Below are positions 42,431-54,994 of a DNA stretch of 64,000 nt, piece by piece. The position numbers were made by a program, and so were the translations under genes. The stretch's first letter is position 1. The number at the start of each line of letters is the position of its first letter. Under the pieces are notes generated by a model. That model was not told where the DNA came from. It was given only the letters and a program-made list of their open reading frames with translations, and did no database searches. The stretch comes from Salminus brasiliensis (taxonomy: Eukaryota; Chordata; Actinopteri; Characiformes; Bryconidae), in contig NC_132901.1 of the NCBI RefSeq assembly GCF_030463535.1, forward strand, positions 496,980-560,979. Direction: 5' to 3'.

Positions 42431-45220
42431 TCAGAAAGCCATTTTCACTGTACTTCAGTGCTTCCCAAGCAAGAGAATGTCCAACACTTGAGTTTACAGG
42501 CCTTCATGTTAATTTAGTGCTTTATAAACATGTTATTCAATGCTTATTCATGTGATCTGGCTCCTATGTAGGTTCATATGGATAACATTCAAATGAAATG
42601 TTACCCAACTCTCCGACGTATTGATTCAGTGATGGCAACCCAGAAAGGGTCACCGAATCTTCTAAGATCAAAACGTGGCTGAACTTCCAGAAATGCTAAA
42701 ATTACTATTCACTTTTCCACTGGCCTCTTTCCTTTTCCTCTAGCTCTCCAAATGTGTTGCTCAGATAGCGTTCTGCAGACACAGTTCCTGTGTAACGAGT
42801 GAGGCCTCTGAATGTTGTGTCTGTATGTAAGTCATCTTTGTAGTGATCGGCTGTCTCCTACAAAGGGGACCCTGAAATATGTCTGTAAATGTGGGCAAAT
42901 GTGGGCAAAGAAGGTCAATGTAGATCTTTCTCTAAGAAGCCTACACATTGCAAGTCACTGCTTTGAGTTTGTTGTGTTAGTCTGTGGCCTTTGGTCCAAG
43001 ATCTTAGCTCATCGTTCTTCCCTTTGAGCTGCCATATATCTGACAGAGTGTGCCAGTCCCAAACTATGCATCAGTATCCACTGTTGTGCTGTTGATGTGT
43101 CCAGTCCTACTGTCTATTATATTGATTATTTATACCTATTACCTCATGCACAATGCTCCAGTCCACCCAACCTGCTGATCGACCTCATTCGAACTACAGC
43201 TATCCTGCCTTTCACCAAAGATCTTGCATGCAACACCCTAAAACAGGAAACCCACAATGAGGTCTGGCAGCACACTCCCCTTGCAGAGAGCAGCAGACTG
43301 ACTCTGCTTGAGCTCTTTGACTGTCCCTACGGCTAAACAGCAGTAATCCATTTATCAGCTGCACGCCTGTTATTTTACATACTGTACTTGCAGTTACAAG
43401 GCTAACTTGGTCCCCAATCTTAGACCAAAAAAGGTCTGGACCCATCATTTTACACTCAGCTCCCTCGCCATGCAATCACTGCTCTTTCTCTATGTTATCA
43501 CCAGACACAAAAAAGCACTTCTCACTTCTTTTCTTCCTTTCATTGACTTTACATAAACTGGCTTGAAAGTGGAATGCACCCCTTTGAGAAGAGAACTACA
43601 ATTTTTGTTGAATTACAGATATCTAGGCCTATCAAGTGGGACTGTCCTAGGGTTGAGATATGTTTGCTTATAGTATAGTATAGCTTTAAACTATATAACA
43701 TGTCCCCACCCAACAGACACAGTGTAGTCATTGCGCAACAACAGGAAACCCACAATGAGGCCCTGCACACTGGCAGCAAAAAAATTAAGCCTGGTCTAAG
43801 CAATACATTAAACTAATGGTCAGGAACTGGACAGTACACTTCAATTTATCTTCCCTATATATATTAATTCAACTGTTTTAATATGAATTACTGTTTGCTG
43901 CTGGTACTGCCTGTTGAGTACCATCAGCACTGCTCTTTTAGACAGTAAGATGACAAAACTGCATTGAATTGAACAGAACTGGACTGAAGTCTGTCGCAAT
44001 AGAGAGGTAACAAGACAGCTCACAAGCAACGCTCCAAACAGGAAAACCACAAAGAGGCCCTGTAGCTCAGGCCACCTCAGGCCTCTGCAGACTGCCTATA
44101 CAGACTGATCTCACATCTGTGCTGCCCTGGGCAGTGGCAAATTTCAGGCCTGACTAAGGCTGTGAAACTGATCTAGGCTCAGGTTTAAGCGTTAAATATG
44201 CATAAGAGCGATTAAAGCACTGCCTCAGATCTATTCTCGATTGTATAAGGTCACGTCTAACACACCAGGGATGAGATTGGACACCTTTCTGCACCAAGAA
44301 GATCCACTACTGATACACTGTGGGACTCTCACATATCTGTGGTGCAGTGAAATACAGGGTTTGATTCCTATTTAGGAAAAAGGGAGGAAATGTGAGGAAC
44401 GTTCAAGAGTTTAAAAGATACATTTTTTGTGTGATTATAAGGGTTAGGCCTTAAGTTCAGGGGACAAAGGTCAAATGGAAAATACCTACTTGTTGGACAC
44501 CCCCCCCCAAAATAGGATTCTAGAAGCATGTGAGATCTAAGCTGATGGTAATGAATGTTCTTTAGCTGCCGAGATTTAAAGCCTGCTAGAACCTCCAGAA
44601 GGACTGGCGTGAGGCTGATTCAGATGGAATTGGTCCCACCCACTGGAAATCAGAATGTGATTGGTTAATTCTGAATTTTTTTGGTGGTTAAGCTGATGGC
44701 CTTCAGTTTTATCAGTGAAGTTCTGACCAATGAGAAAGCTGGTTTAGCTGTATCTGCCCAAATACCACCAAGAACCATCCTGATTGGTCCACCACTAAAA
44801 CAAAGACAAGAAATGTAATATTGCAGAATATAAGATCGAGCATAAAACATTCTATTGTCTAAAAAGAAATGAAGCAACAAATTGCTGATATGTATTTTTT
44901 TAAGTTAGCAGAAATCAGTAGATCCTCTCTGAAGGCCTCCACTGCTTTGTAGACTTGATATAAAGGTGTTTTCCTGTATAAACATGCACTACAAAGGCTT
45001 TTAATGGTTATATAAGCTGTGTAAAAATTAATTTAATTGCATGCAACAAAACCTAACAACTTTAGAAAAAACACTCCAAGTCCTCAAGCCAAGGCCATAA
45101 GATTAAAATAAAAGATTTCATGAGTCAGGTATAAGACATGTCTACAAGTCCTGACTGGTCACTGGTGTCTGAACAGCATACTTTAACTCCACCCAGTGAA
45201 ACTTTACAGCACTCGAAAGA
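42430..45220. other. Divergent intergenic region with dispersed repeats
   Basis: I see no gene. The motif aggaaacccacaatgaggc occurs at 43246, 43744 and, changed, at 44040, each followed by CTG-rich sequence. This family also occurs at 47938, 55006 and 56083. Open frames at 43097-43336 and elsewhere have no domain. Regulatory sequence for both flanking genes is expected here, but none can be named with confidence. Confidence 0.45.
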
Positions 45221-45224
45221 CATG

Positions 45225-45258
45225 TTCCACTCACATGGACCAATCAGAGCTCAGCACA
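45225..45258 (+). promoter_or_regulatory. CCAAT promoter block of V-set gene A
   Basis: ttccactcacatggaccaat followed by cagagctcagcacac, about 77 bp before the ATG at 45316. The same block precedes the three other V-set copies at 48571, 51546 and 59294. CCAAT boxes bind NF-Y in general; binding here is untested. Confidence 0.6.
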
Positions 45259-45315
45259 CACGTCCCCCCTTCAGACATCCTTGCCGCCATCAGTCACCCA
45301 GCATTATTTTTTGAG

Positions 45316-47497
45316 ATGGAGACATCAAGAGCTGTTCTCCTCATTCTCATGTGTAAGTCAACTTTACTTTTTTTTCTTTTAAGTTTTAAAATTTTATAAG
45401 TGTTGAGTCTAATATGAGGTTGGTGTGTTTCAGGGGTTTCAGGTGTTTGGTTCTCCAAGATCTCTGGAGTAGAAGAAGTGGAGATGAGAGTCAGATCAGG
45501 AGATGACATCACTCTCTACAGCGACTGTGTTTGGAAGCCTGGATTTAATACACTGTGGTTTAGAAACTGCTCACATGACCAACAACCTCCTCTCAGGCTA
45601 ACAAGTTTAGATTTAATGTATGGGGATTGTCCACGCTACTGTATTGTGTGGAACAGCTCCAACCACACCCATGATCTGCAGGTGAAGAACGTCTCAGAAG
45701 CAGACCTGGGAGTGTATTACTGTGCCCTACAGGAGGGGTGGATTACCAAAGACCAGAGTGGAATTTTACAATCTGTAGATGTCCATCATTACACAAACAG
45801 AACCATTCGACTCTCGTTGTTTGGTAAGATGAAGTATTTGAACTAATTCAACTGGTTTAATTTGGTTTACTTGTGTCAGCAGGGGAGTTGAGGTCTTTTT
45901 GATATTGCGTTGTTGTACCAAAGGAATGTTGGTACCTTATTTGTCTGCAAAAGACATCCAAAGAGGACCAAATTTCAACTACAGAGAGGACTACAAGCTT
46001 TTCCTTTGACAGTACCTTTGACCAATGTCTGCATCTTATCATGTTGATTTGTATCTAAAATCACACAATGCGACCAAAAGACAACGACTGACTATGCTAA
46101 CTGTAACAAACAACTGTAGACAGCCAATTTAACATTAGCTGACCTTACTGGGCAATGCCATCCCCACCTTGTAGACCTCATCAAGCTCCCTCACCTGAGT
46201 CTGCATCAATTCAGTAACTGTGGAAAGGGTTTATTCCCCCCTTATTGGTTATGCTCTCTGGGCTTGTGAGATTGTGTGAAGTATAGAGTCACCCAATAAA
46301 AAGGTATTAGCATTCAGGACTGGGTTTCCTGAAAGCATCTCAGCACAAAAATTACGCTTACATGGTAGAGTGAGCATCACACTAAAGACTCTCTCTACCA
46401 GTTGACATGATTTAATTGATCAATGATTGGAGCCTTGCTCCAATAGCCTGTTACAGTGTGAAAATTCATTTCTTTGGTGTGGTTTGGTAAAATCACATTT
46501 TTTCTTCAAACATTTACACCGTACGATTTTAGATGAGCATCTGTGCTACTGTAACGGTAGCCAGCTGTTGCCATCAGATTACAAGACAACTGCACCTTTC
46601 TTTAGTGCATCCAAAAGCCACAGCCAATTGTAGGCCAATTTTCGGATATTTAAAACTTCCAAACTGAAAGCCATTGCAATAGATACAATGTGAAGTATCA
46701 GTGATGACGATACTTTCACAAATCAGATGAGTGTATATTACTAGAATATATATACAACTACCAGCACTTCTGTGTTGTGGTGTTCTGGTAAGCCCTTCTT
46801 TCTCTCTTCTTTCAGATACATTGTGCCAAACTCCACCGACTCCTTCTGTACTACACTGTAGCTTCTGCTGGAAGCTGCTGGCCAGTATATGTCCTGTGTG
46901 TGTTCTCCTGTTCCTCACTGGTGTGTGCTGCATCTACCGCTGCAGAACTGAAGGTAAACTCTCATGTACAATCTCAAATTTAGAGTTTCTTCAGTTTTCC
47001 ATATTTAGGACTTTTGTTTCTTTTTCTTTATGGAAACATGAGCTGAGATGGTAGTAAAACCTCTGCTGCAAGGCTTCCCGTTCAGAGTGCTGCATTCTCA
47101 CTCCTTACCAGAGAGGGCGCTGAGTAGCATTAATCACACTATGTGCTCAGGCGGTTATTCTTATGTTGGAGCTGCTTCTCCACATGAAGAGTCAGAACTG
47201 GGTAAATTGGTGTTGGTGGTGGTCTTTGGTTTATCTCCTCAGGTTCTGAAGAAAGAAGAGGACTGCTCACTGAAAATGTGTATCAGGTAGATCATCATCG
47301 AACACACCCACCCGAACTCCTGCGTTTCATCCTGTATTTACTGGCAGTTGTCATTTTGGACGTTACTGGCAGCTGTAGTAAGTGATAGTTGTCTGTTTTA
47401 GGTGGACGGTGCTGAGGAGCATCAGTGTGAAAGCAGCATGAGGGGGAAGTTCTGTTTCCACACGGAAGTCTTATACACACCTCTAAAATCAGACTAA
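45316..47497 (+). CDS. V-set Ig inhibitory-type receptor A
   Basis: Plus strand, five exons: signal peptide 45316-45352 (METSRAVLLILM, phase 1), V domain 45434-45823, transmembrane 46816-46953 (ICPVCVLLFLTGVCCIY), cytoplasmic 47243-47286 (SEERRGLLTENVYQ), last exon 47402-47497 ending VLYTPLKSD and TAA. The V domain has LWFRNCSH, the D-x-G-x-Y-x-C motif (ADLGVYYCA) and several N-glycosylation sites. The first canonical cysteine position reads LYSDC where the relative at 59.6 kb has IYCD, so the disulfide partner is shifted by two residues. VLYTPL fits the ITIM pattern (V-x-Y-x-x-L), which recruits SHP phosphatases in known receptors. The transmembrane span has no charged residue. It resembles teleost V-set receptor families (NITR- or CD300-like), but I cannot name the family. 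Confidence 0.75.
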
Positions 47498-47685
47498 ACA
47501 CATCAAGAAACACACTCTTCAAATAGTAGCAGACCCTATGAACCCTAATGAATCTAAAACTAGTGCTTTCTCAGTAGAGTGAAGACTGAGGCAGGGGTTC
47601 AGCACCATGGAGAGCAACAGTTTCTTGTTCTAAACAGAAAAACAATACCTTCAAAACAATGTTCACAAACAGCAGCTTGTTGTTG

Positions 47686-47691
47686 AATAAA
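47686..47691 (+). terminator. Poly(A) signal of V-set gene A
   Basis: AATAAA lies 189 bp after the stop codon and is followed by a T-rich stretch (ttgctttgtaattg). Likely 3' end of the transcript. Confidence 0.5.
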
Positions 47692-48570
47692 TAATTGCTT
47701 TGTAATTGAGCACATCTTGGATTTCTTGTCCTGTTGTGTGTTTATTTCTCGAGATACATCCTATAGTTTTTATATAATAACCCCAACTATACATTTAAAC
47801 AACTGCACGTTGACCACTTTACCTCAAAACCAGCTCTTGATGTTTTGTGTGCTTTTAAAGTGTCCCTTCATAATGTCTGAGATACTACCTAAACAACATC
47901 ATCTAACCCCCACCTCCACCCTACTCAGTCATGCTAAAACAGGAAACCCACAGTGAGACCCTTTTGCTCACTACCATACACTGCATATACTGTTGTAGGA
48001 ACACTGAGGCATAAAAGAAGCTTTCTGACTAGGCACAGTCACAACCAACTCATCAACTCATTTGTGATCTTGTGAACCTTCATGCACCAACAGCTATCTC
48101 TCAGCACAAGCGAACATCCATGCACTTTAGATGTGGAGAACTTCTTATGGACTTCACTGGAATGGAAAAACAGGTGGTCAGTAGCTTCATATCCTAACTT
48201 TCAGGCCTTTGTAAGATAATTGGGTAATTGATAGAGGGTCAGTTTCCAGGACTGGTTCCAGACTATACAGCTTTCTGAATGGATATCATCCATTAAAAGG
48301 AACTTGTTGTCCAGGACTAGTTTTCATCTATTCAAAATGAGCCATTGAAAGGTTAGGTGTCTCTTGTAGGGTTGAAGCAATGTGGTTCACCTGGTCTTCA
48401 AAAATCTTGACCTAGCACATTCAGACTATAGGCAAACATCTTTTCACATGCATCAGTCAGGTGTGAGAAGCTTCTACCCTTGACAAACAGGATGTCTGCA
48501 AATTGCTTGAGCTGCTGTTTCACATGGTTACGCTTGCACCTGACATATGACGATGTAGATAGTGAGACAT

Positions 48571-48605
48571 TTTCCACTGATGTAGACCAATCAGAGCTCA
48601 ACACA
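48571..48605 (+). promoter_or_regulatory. CCAAT promoter block of V-set copy B
   Basis: tttccactgatgtagaccaa then tcagagctcaacac, 60 bp before the ATG at 48647. The upstream 350 bp is homologous to 51250-51600. Confidence 0.55.
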
Positions 48606-48978
48606 GACATCCGCATCTAAGACTCTCACAAGAACCAGTCTCTGAGATGGAGAGATCAAGAGTTACTCTTAGCACTCTCTTGTGTGAGTACACTTTTATA
48701 TCTGTTGGCCTTTATCTCATACACCACATGTACCAAAGTATTGGAACACCTGCTCACTCATTCTTCCTTCTGAAATCAAAAGTTCATATTGCTTTTGTTG
48801 GAATATCTGTCTCTAGTGTCCAGAGAAGAAGGCTGCCTACTAGACATTGGAGCCCGTTCTTGCCTACATCTCAAGTCTAAAGTGAGTCTAAAATAAGGTT
48901 GGTGGGTTTCAGGTGTTTGGTTCTCCAGGATCTCTGGAGCAGACGTGAGGATGAGAGTCAGACCAGGAGACGTAATTG

Positions 48979-49230
48979 AGATCTGGGTCATTGTCTTCCT
49001 ACATGGTGAAGGTCGTTCCTTTTCATTTCTCTGTATATCATCTTGTGCAGACTTCTGTAGATACTCCCTGTTGCTCCCATCAATAACTATTACTGAGCTC
49101 ATTTCAAAAGCAGCCCAAGTCCAAGCCCAAGCCGTGACTCCAGTACCTCCACAATGCTCAACAGATGAGCTTTTATGCATTGGATCATGAGCAAATTCTT
49201 TGGCCTTTTGCATCATTTTGCTAGAGTATA
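48979..49230 (-). mobile_element. Tc1-like transposase fragment inside the V exon of copy B
   Basis: The minus strand reads KSSSVEHCGGTGVTAWAW and MSSVIVIDGSNREYLQKSA, a degenerate form of the Tc1 DDE region (normally [12 protein letters not shown]). It sits between the 5' and 3' halves of the V domain and explains the inactivation. Confidence 0.65.
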
Positions 49231-49689
49231 GTCTTGGTCCATAAAACAGCCCAGAACATTTGTGACCCATCAACCTCCCCTTATTATAATGACAAAAGGT
49301 CTGATTCCAGGTTACTTGATTAAGTGGAATGACTTGAACCAAACACATGATCTGCTGGAGGGGAACGTCTCTAAATCAGATCTGACCAGAGTATTTGTGG
49401 GTCATCTTTGTAGATTCTAATCTTGTTTTCCAGTTTTTACTGGTGTTGAGTGGTTTGCATCTTGTAGTATGGCCTCCATCACCCCATTCACACCTGGTAT
49501 TAATATGCATCTTGGCATAGACGTTCATCTTATGATTGGGTCACCTAGGATGCATGTGAATGTCAGGTGTGAACAGGGCCTATATTTCCCTGGGTCACAT
49601 TTTACACAGACGTTTATAATACTATTCACATAGTCTAAACTGGGTAAACCGGCACTATTATGGTTCTCACACACTCATGCACACTCAGT

Positions 49690-50060
49690 TAGTGATAGTT
49701 TTAGTCATTGATTGTCACAGTTACTGATGATTGTAGTGATTGATTATTGCAATTATTTATAGTTTACAATAAGTCAGTTTACAATAATAAATTTATTATA
49801 AATAATAAATAAATAAATTATTTATTATTGCAGTTATTGATGTTTATATACAGTTGTATTTATTTTTTACTGTGGTTATTGATTATTGTATTTATTGACA
49901 GATGTAGTTTCTAGTTGCAGTTACTGATAACCATTGTTAAAAGATTTTTTTGCAGTCGTTTTAGTTACTGATAGCTGTTGCTGTTGATAGTTTTATGTTG
50001 CAGTTACTGATTATTACATTTATTGATTTAGATTTTTTTGTTGTTGAAGTTATTGATTAG
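49690..50060. repeat. AT-rich degenerate repeat of GTTACTGATTATTG units
   Basis: Units such as cagttactgatgattgtag, gttattgattattgtattta and gttactgatagctgttgct. Intronic to the broken copy B. Confidence 0.6.
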
Positions 50061-50159
50061 TTCTCTCTGTCTCTTTCAGGTGGGCAGTGCTGAGGAGCAT
50101 CAATGTGAGAGGAATATGAAGGGGAAGTCCGTCTTCCACAAGTCTCATACACACCTCTG

Positions 50160-50980
50160 AACTCTGTTCTCAAATCAGACTATACACATAAAGCAAAAAA
50201 AATGCTTTTTATTTTTTAATTCAATCCTTTTGGCAAGAAATAAAAGGTTTATAAACTGGCATTTGTCATGTCATACACAATGTATTATCATCAGAATTAG
50301 AAAATGCAGACATTTATATAACCAGGTCTATAAATATTTGGGCAGTTACACAGTTTTTTTAATGTGGCCTCTGTACGCCACCTTACCCTCCATGTGCACA
50401 GGCCTGCACCTGCATCCGCTAACTCATACCTCAACACACCCAGGAAACACACTCTCGCGTCTTGCAGATCAGACCACTCTGAACTACATCAAGCTCATAG
50501 CTGCGCTAGATTTCCTCAACAAGGACGACCGGACATTGCTTTCTTCTCTCCTCATTACTAACAATCCAATATGCCCATAAACATTTCAGCATTGCTTTAA
50601 GAACCAGAACGATCAGATCTTCAGATCTGCAAGGCGACTGACCTTCAAAGTCTAAAACCACAGTCATGCTTTAAACAGGAAACTAACAAAAAAGCCCCTG
50701 CAGCTCCGGCCACATCGGGTTACCTTTCTTAACTGATCTCAAACATGTTCAGCCTGGTTTTGCCTCACTCTCAGACCTGAATGAAGAGTTGCAACTGACC
50801 TGGGATCAGTTATCAGACAGCCAGGCTCGGTGTGGGGTGCTTTAGGAAACTGAGCTCTAGAAACAAAGAAAAGAAAAACCCCAAGCCAGGCAAGGTGCTG
50901 AGCCAGAAGGTTGTGAGAACATTGTCATGCCTGCAGGACAACTGACCCTCAAAGTCTAAAACCATAGTCACACCCTAAAC
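50160..50980. other. Non-coding spacer with dispersed repeat copies
   Basis: No gene is seen. Copies of the aggaaac...ctgcagatcagaccactc type repeat lie at 50436-50500 and 50675-50760. A related copy is at 52077-52130. Confidence 0.4.
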
Positions 50981-51053
50981 TGGAAACTGTTGGTCAGTGT
51001 GTCTCCTGTTCTTCTACAATTGTGTTGCTGCATCCACAGCAAGAAAAGCAAAG
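50981..51053 (+). pseudogene. Transmembrane-exon relic of a V-set receptor
   Basis: ctgttggtcagtgtgtctcc, ttgctgcatccacagcaaga and a donor at aaag/gttgag match the transmembrane exon of gene D (60945-61054: ctgctggtcagtgtgtgtct, actgcatctgcagagccaga). The frame is lost and the centre shortened. It lies after the copy B tail exon, so it belongs to yet another lost copy or a rearranged one. Confidence 0.5.
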
Positions 51054-51545
51054 GTTGAGTTGTTTTTTTTTTCATTAAATATAAACTGTTTCATTTAATT
51101 TATGAATAGGTATATAAACAATGTGAACAAGCATGTTGGAAAGGCTTACATAAGGTATCACTGTTAGACAGAGCCATGGATGAACTAAGGTCCCCAGTAG
51201 ATGTGATACAGTCAACAACAGGAAACCCAGATAGATCTGCTTCAGACCCTATTTTATGCCAGTCAGTCTCCATAGCATGGACATTCTCTATTAGAAGGAA
51301 CTTGTAGTCCAGGACTAGGCTTCATCTCTGTCTTTCATCTGTAAATGAGCCAGCCATCGGAAGGTTAAGTGTCTCCTGTGGATTTGAAGCTCCAGAGGAA
51401 CCCGGTTAACCTCTGCAGTGTCCTCACAGGTGTCTTTTCACACGGATCAGAAAGTTGACCAACAGGATGCCTGTGGTTGGTTTGCGCTGTTGTTTGCAGA
51501 AGGCTAGGCTTACACTGACATACGATGATGTAGACAGTGACACAT

Positions 51546-51580
51546 TTTTCACTGATGTGAACCAATCAGAGCTCAGCACA
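51546..51580 (+). promoter_or_regulatory. CCAAT promoter block of V-set copy C
   Basis: tttttcactgatgtgaacca then atcagagctcagcacag, 61 bp before the ATG at 51623. Kept even though the coding part is broken. Confidence 0.5.
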
Positions 51581-51622
51581 GACATCCTCTTCAAACACCC
51601 TCACCACCATCAGACCTCCAGA

Positions 51623-51910
51623 ATGAAGGAGTCACTCTCGTCACTCTCGTCTATCTCGTCTCTTTCGTCACTCTCTACAGCAACTTTGCTTGGAGGCCTA
51701 GATTTAATACAGTTTGGTTTGAAAAATAATTCTTACATGATCATCAACCTCCCCTCGTTATATCAACGAAAGATTTGATGCACCCTTGTGGAAACCTTCC
51801 AGCCAAACTCATGATCTGCTGATGAAGAACGTCTCTAAATCAGATCTGGGACTGGACTACTGCGCTGTTTTATCATTATGGAAACAGAACCACTCGACTC
51901 TCTCTCCTGG
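51623..51910 (+). pseudogene. V-set receptor copy C, broken
   Basis: The first exon is fused to a V exon that has lost its 5' end: ctctctacagcaactttgct aligns with the first-cysteine region of gene A. Stops and frameshifts follow. The 3' part is recognisable (SSQTHDLLMKNVSKSDLGL, DYCAV) and ends in LSLLG with a good donor at 51911. No downstream exons are seen. Confidence 0.65.
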
Positions 51911-52660
51911 GTAAGATAACGTTTCTCACCTCATACGAACTGCACTGTAATTAATGTAAGTATTTGAACAGTGACACAGTTTTGGTCTACACTACACTAC
52001 CTCCCCCTCCATTTGCACAAGCCAGCACCTGCATGCATGGCCTCATACATCTAGATATGTGCACATCAACAAAGACAGGAAACACACTCTCAAATCCTGC
52101 AGATCAGACCAATCAGAATTATATCATAGCTCATAGCTGCACTAGATTTGCTCAATGCTCAATTTGGACATTGCTTACTACTCTCCTTTTTACTGACCAA
52201 ATCTAGAAGACCATAGACCTTTCAGGAACAAGAGGATTTTCAGATCTGCAGGATGACTGACCCTCAAAGACCATATCAGGCCACCCAAATCTGTTCTGCA
52301 TGGTTTTGCTTGCTCAGACTTTCTGGATAAAGCATTGAATTTGAACTATCAGTTAGAGAGTCAGGATCAGTCTGAGGTGCTTTAGGGCTTTACTCAATAA
52401 TCTGACACCACTGTTTGTCCGTAATACAGAATAAAAAACCCACCCATTCAGTTGTTCGCACTTAGCAGGTAGCAGCGCTTTCCACCGGTGCTTTTTGGCT
52501 TTCTCTTCAGTCAAACCGAACTCAACTTTTATACACTGATGTGGTTCCTTCCTGAAGTTCTAGGACTCTTCTTAAACTAATGTACAGTCAACATTCTTCA
52601 TCTTGGCTTAGCTTCCTTTTAGAATCCACCTAATATCACATAATGACTGATGCTATACAC
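51911..52660. other. Spacer after copy C
   Basis: No domain is seen. A dispersed-repeat copy (aggaaacacactctcaaatc) is at 52077-52130. Confidence 0.4.
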
Positions 52661-52661
52661 T

Positions 52662-52985
52662 TTATGGACAAAAGTATTGAGACACCTGCTTTTTTCTTGA
52701 TGTCAAGAAAACTAAGTAGTTATTCAGTGGGTTCCTCTTTTCCAACAGCTGCCGATGCGACAATGCTGGCACACTTGGAGGAAAGCACTGGGTCTCCAGC
52801 TCCACCACACTAGCAAACAAACACCTGTGCTGGCCAACATCACTTAAGAGCATTGAAGGGAAAGAGCGCCATCTACTCACCTTGAGAGAGAATGGTCCAT
52901 TGTGCTCTATCTGACTCTGGCTGCTGATGGCAAATCGGCATGGCTTGGCTTCCAAGGAATTCTGTGATCATCCTGTAGGAAAGTC
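52662..52985. mobile_element. Short element with acaaaagtattgagacacct terminus
   Basis: Begins tttatggacaaaagtattga, a terminus shared with the MITE-like family (2090, 55672 and, inverted, 281-300). The body differs from the 1205/36010 family. No coding signal is seen. Confidence 0.45.
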
Positions 52986-53579
52986 CATGGTCACCTTGCA
53001 AAGAATTCCAACCTTAATTCGTTTGCTTATTGTAACTCCACTTTTGTAGTACTCAGACTTAAATGTGAACCCTATGTAAGCATTAAGGCAGCTAACCACC
53101 TGAGCACCAGCTTTTGTAATGAGAAATTGCCATTTTCAAAGTCCATTAAGGGAGGCAGTAGATTAGGACAATTACTTCAGAGGGAGACATTGGATTTTTA
53201 ATTGGCATTTATATTCCTAAAGCTATTAAATACCCTGGTTTGAATTAGGATATTGATTTTATTTATTGACTAAAGTAAGTCCCACCGTCTAGTAAAAACC
53301 ACATCCATTTACCAAACTAACAAAGATCTGGAGGCTCTGAGAGATCTCAGTAACTATAGGGGCACAAGTGAGATCTTTTCTGTACTACTCAACAAATCAG
53401 AGATCAGTGCTCTCTTTTTTTGAAGACAATGACTTTCTCAACCCAGAACTGGCACGGGGAATCACTACCTCCTCTATTTTCTTTTTGTGTTGAGGTGGTT
53501 GCCATCCATCAAGAAGGTGTATTACTGCCATCTAGTGGGCTGCAGTGTGGCTAGTGATCCACACATCCTCAGATTAGAC

Positions 53580-54260
53580 TAAAAATGTATGTCCACCATT
53601 AACAGTGCACTGGTTAGGGCTGTGAGTGAAGAGACTGTAGAGGAGTGTGGTTTGAGACACTACCCAGCACAATGGAGAAGTGGAGCTGGACTGAGAAGGA
53701 GACCAGAGTTTAAAAGGAACCAATGCCACTTCAGCTGTTACAGAGGGAGAGATGTGATACAGAAACTAGGGCAAATTGTGGTCTGTGCTCGCCACAACCT
53801 GGAAGGAACTTCAACCACGATTAACCTCAAAGTGTTGCACCATTATAATCACACCTACTCAAAACTCTACAAGTGGAGAAGTGGACTGCCAAAACTCTCC
53901 CTAGGAGTGGGCGTCCTGTCAAGGTCACTTCAAGAGTCTTCACTTTGGGCGATCCTGAAAGGTTTGGTAGGTGAAATGGTAACAGCAGAAGACCTACAGA
54001 AGACTCTGTTAACTGTAAAGACCTTCATCCTTATCTCTGCTACTAAAAACACTGGACAAGCATAGTGCTAGTGGAAGGACACCATGCAGGAAGCCACTAT
54101 TGAGCATCAGGGTGAAGAAAGCATCATGGTTTGAGGCTGCTTTGCTTCTTCAGGTGCCTGGACACCTTGTGATCCTTGAGGTAACAATGAATTCAAAGGT
54201 GCATCAGAAGATCTTCCAGAAGACCTTGTGAGGGCAGCAATCCAGGTTTGAGTAGATTGA
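53580..54260 (+). pseudogene. Decayed Tc1-like transposon
   Basis: The segment 54105-54240 reads KASWFEAALLLQVPGHL-like in a broken frame, with DNA aagcatcatggtttgaggct and gctttgcttcttcaggtgcc typical of the Tc1 DDE region. The 158-residue open frame at 53589-54065 just upstream has only weak similarity to the N-terminal half, so its identity is unsure. Confidence 0.45.
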
Positions 54261-54953
54261 ACCCATCTCAGAGTCATCTGAACAAGTGCTGACAGTTCGA
54301 CGGGTTGCCTTTTCAGGAAAATCTATTGTTTAGTGGGTGGCAATACCCAGCCAATATCCTCATTTGTAGAACATGAGCTAGGTACGTTCTGGGTGGGCCT
54401 GGGCTCTCAGTGGGTTTGTCCATGTATTGTTAATAGGACCCAAGTCATTACAGCCCACCTTAATCTCACATGGGTCCCATCTAGGGCCTATGTTTAACCC
54501 CTCCTGGTCCCATCACTGACCCTGGTGGGCATCCATATGTGGGGTCAAAATGAAACCCATGGACAAAACTCCATGCAACCCAGATATGGTTGAGTTTGAT
54601 CTGGGCTGAGACCGTCTCATTTGGTCAGACCTAAATTTGGTCTTTTGGACCTGTCCACAGTCCAAGGTAGGTGTAAAAGCACCCTTACAAAGGTCTTATC
54701 TTCTCAAAACCCTGTTATATATTAAGGCCCGCTGTAAAAGTTGTGGACTTTGGACCTGAATCAAGTTCAAGTTCACCTTAAATGGCACATAAACAGGAAG
54801 TGAAGTTCTGAGGCTGAGTTAAGCTCATGTCTGTCTCATTGGCCTCATTGACTAAGGCCTGCTATGACACACCATTATTGTCCCTTACCCACAAACATAC
54901 ATGCAAACACACCTAGCTCTACAGTCTCATGGAAACAATTGTGGTTATTTACA

Positions 54954-54954
<1 letters not shown>

Positions 54955-54993
<39 letters not shown>
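54955..54993. repeat. (TC)n(AC)n microsatellite
   Basis: A ctctct run changes to cacaca, immediately followed by aggaaacccacagctgaggc at 55002, the dispersed repeat of this locus. Confidence 0.85.

Positions 54994-54994
<1 letters not shown>

Larger units (their letters stand above)
48647..50160 (+). pseudogene. V-set receptor copy B, broken
   Basis: The signal-peptide exon (48647-48683, MERSRVTLSTLL) and the start of the V exon (48912-48978, ISGADVRMRVRPGD) are clear. A Tc1-like segment then replaces or splits the domain. After it, traces of the V 3' half remain (49345-49400, HDLLEGNVSKSDLTRVF), without the YYC motif. A tail exon at 50090-50157 (GSAEEHQCERNMKGK) matches gene A, but reaches a stop before the ITIM. 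No transmembrane exon is seen between them. Non-functional. Confidence 0.7.

Noticed and set aside
53589-54065. 158-residue open frame as a host gene
   Set aside because: No domain, and it is followed directly by Tc1-like DDE sequence; more likely a decayed element.
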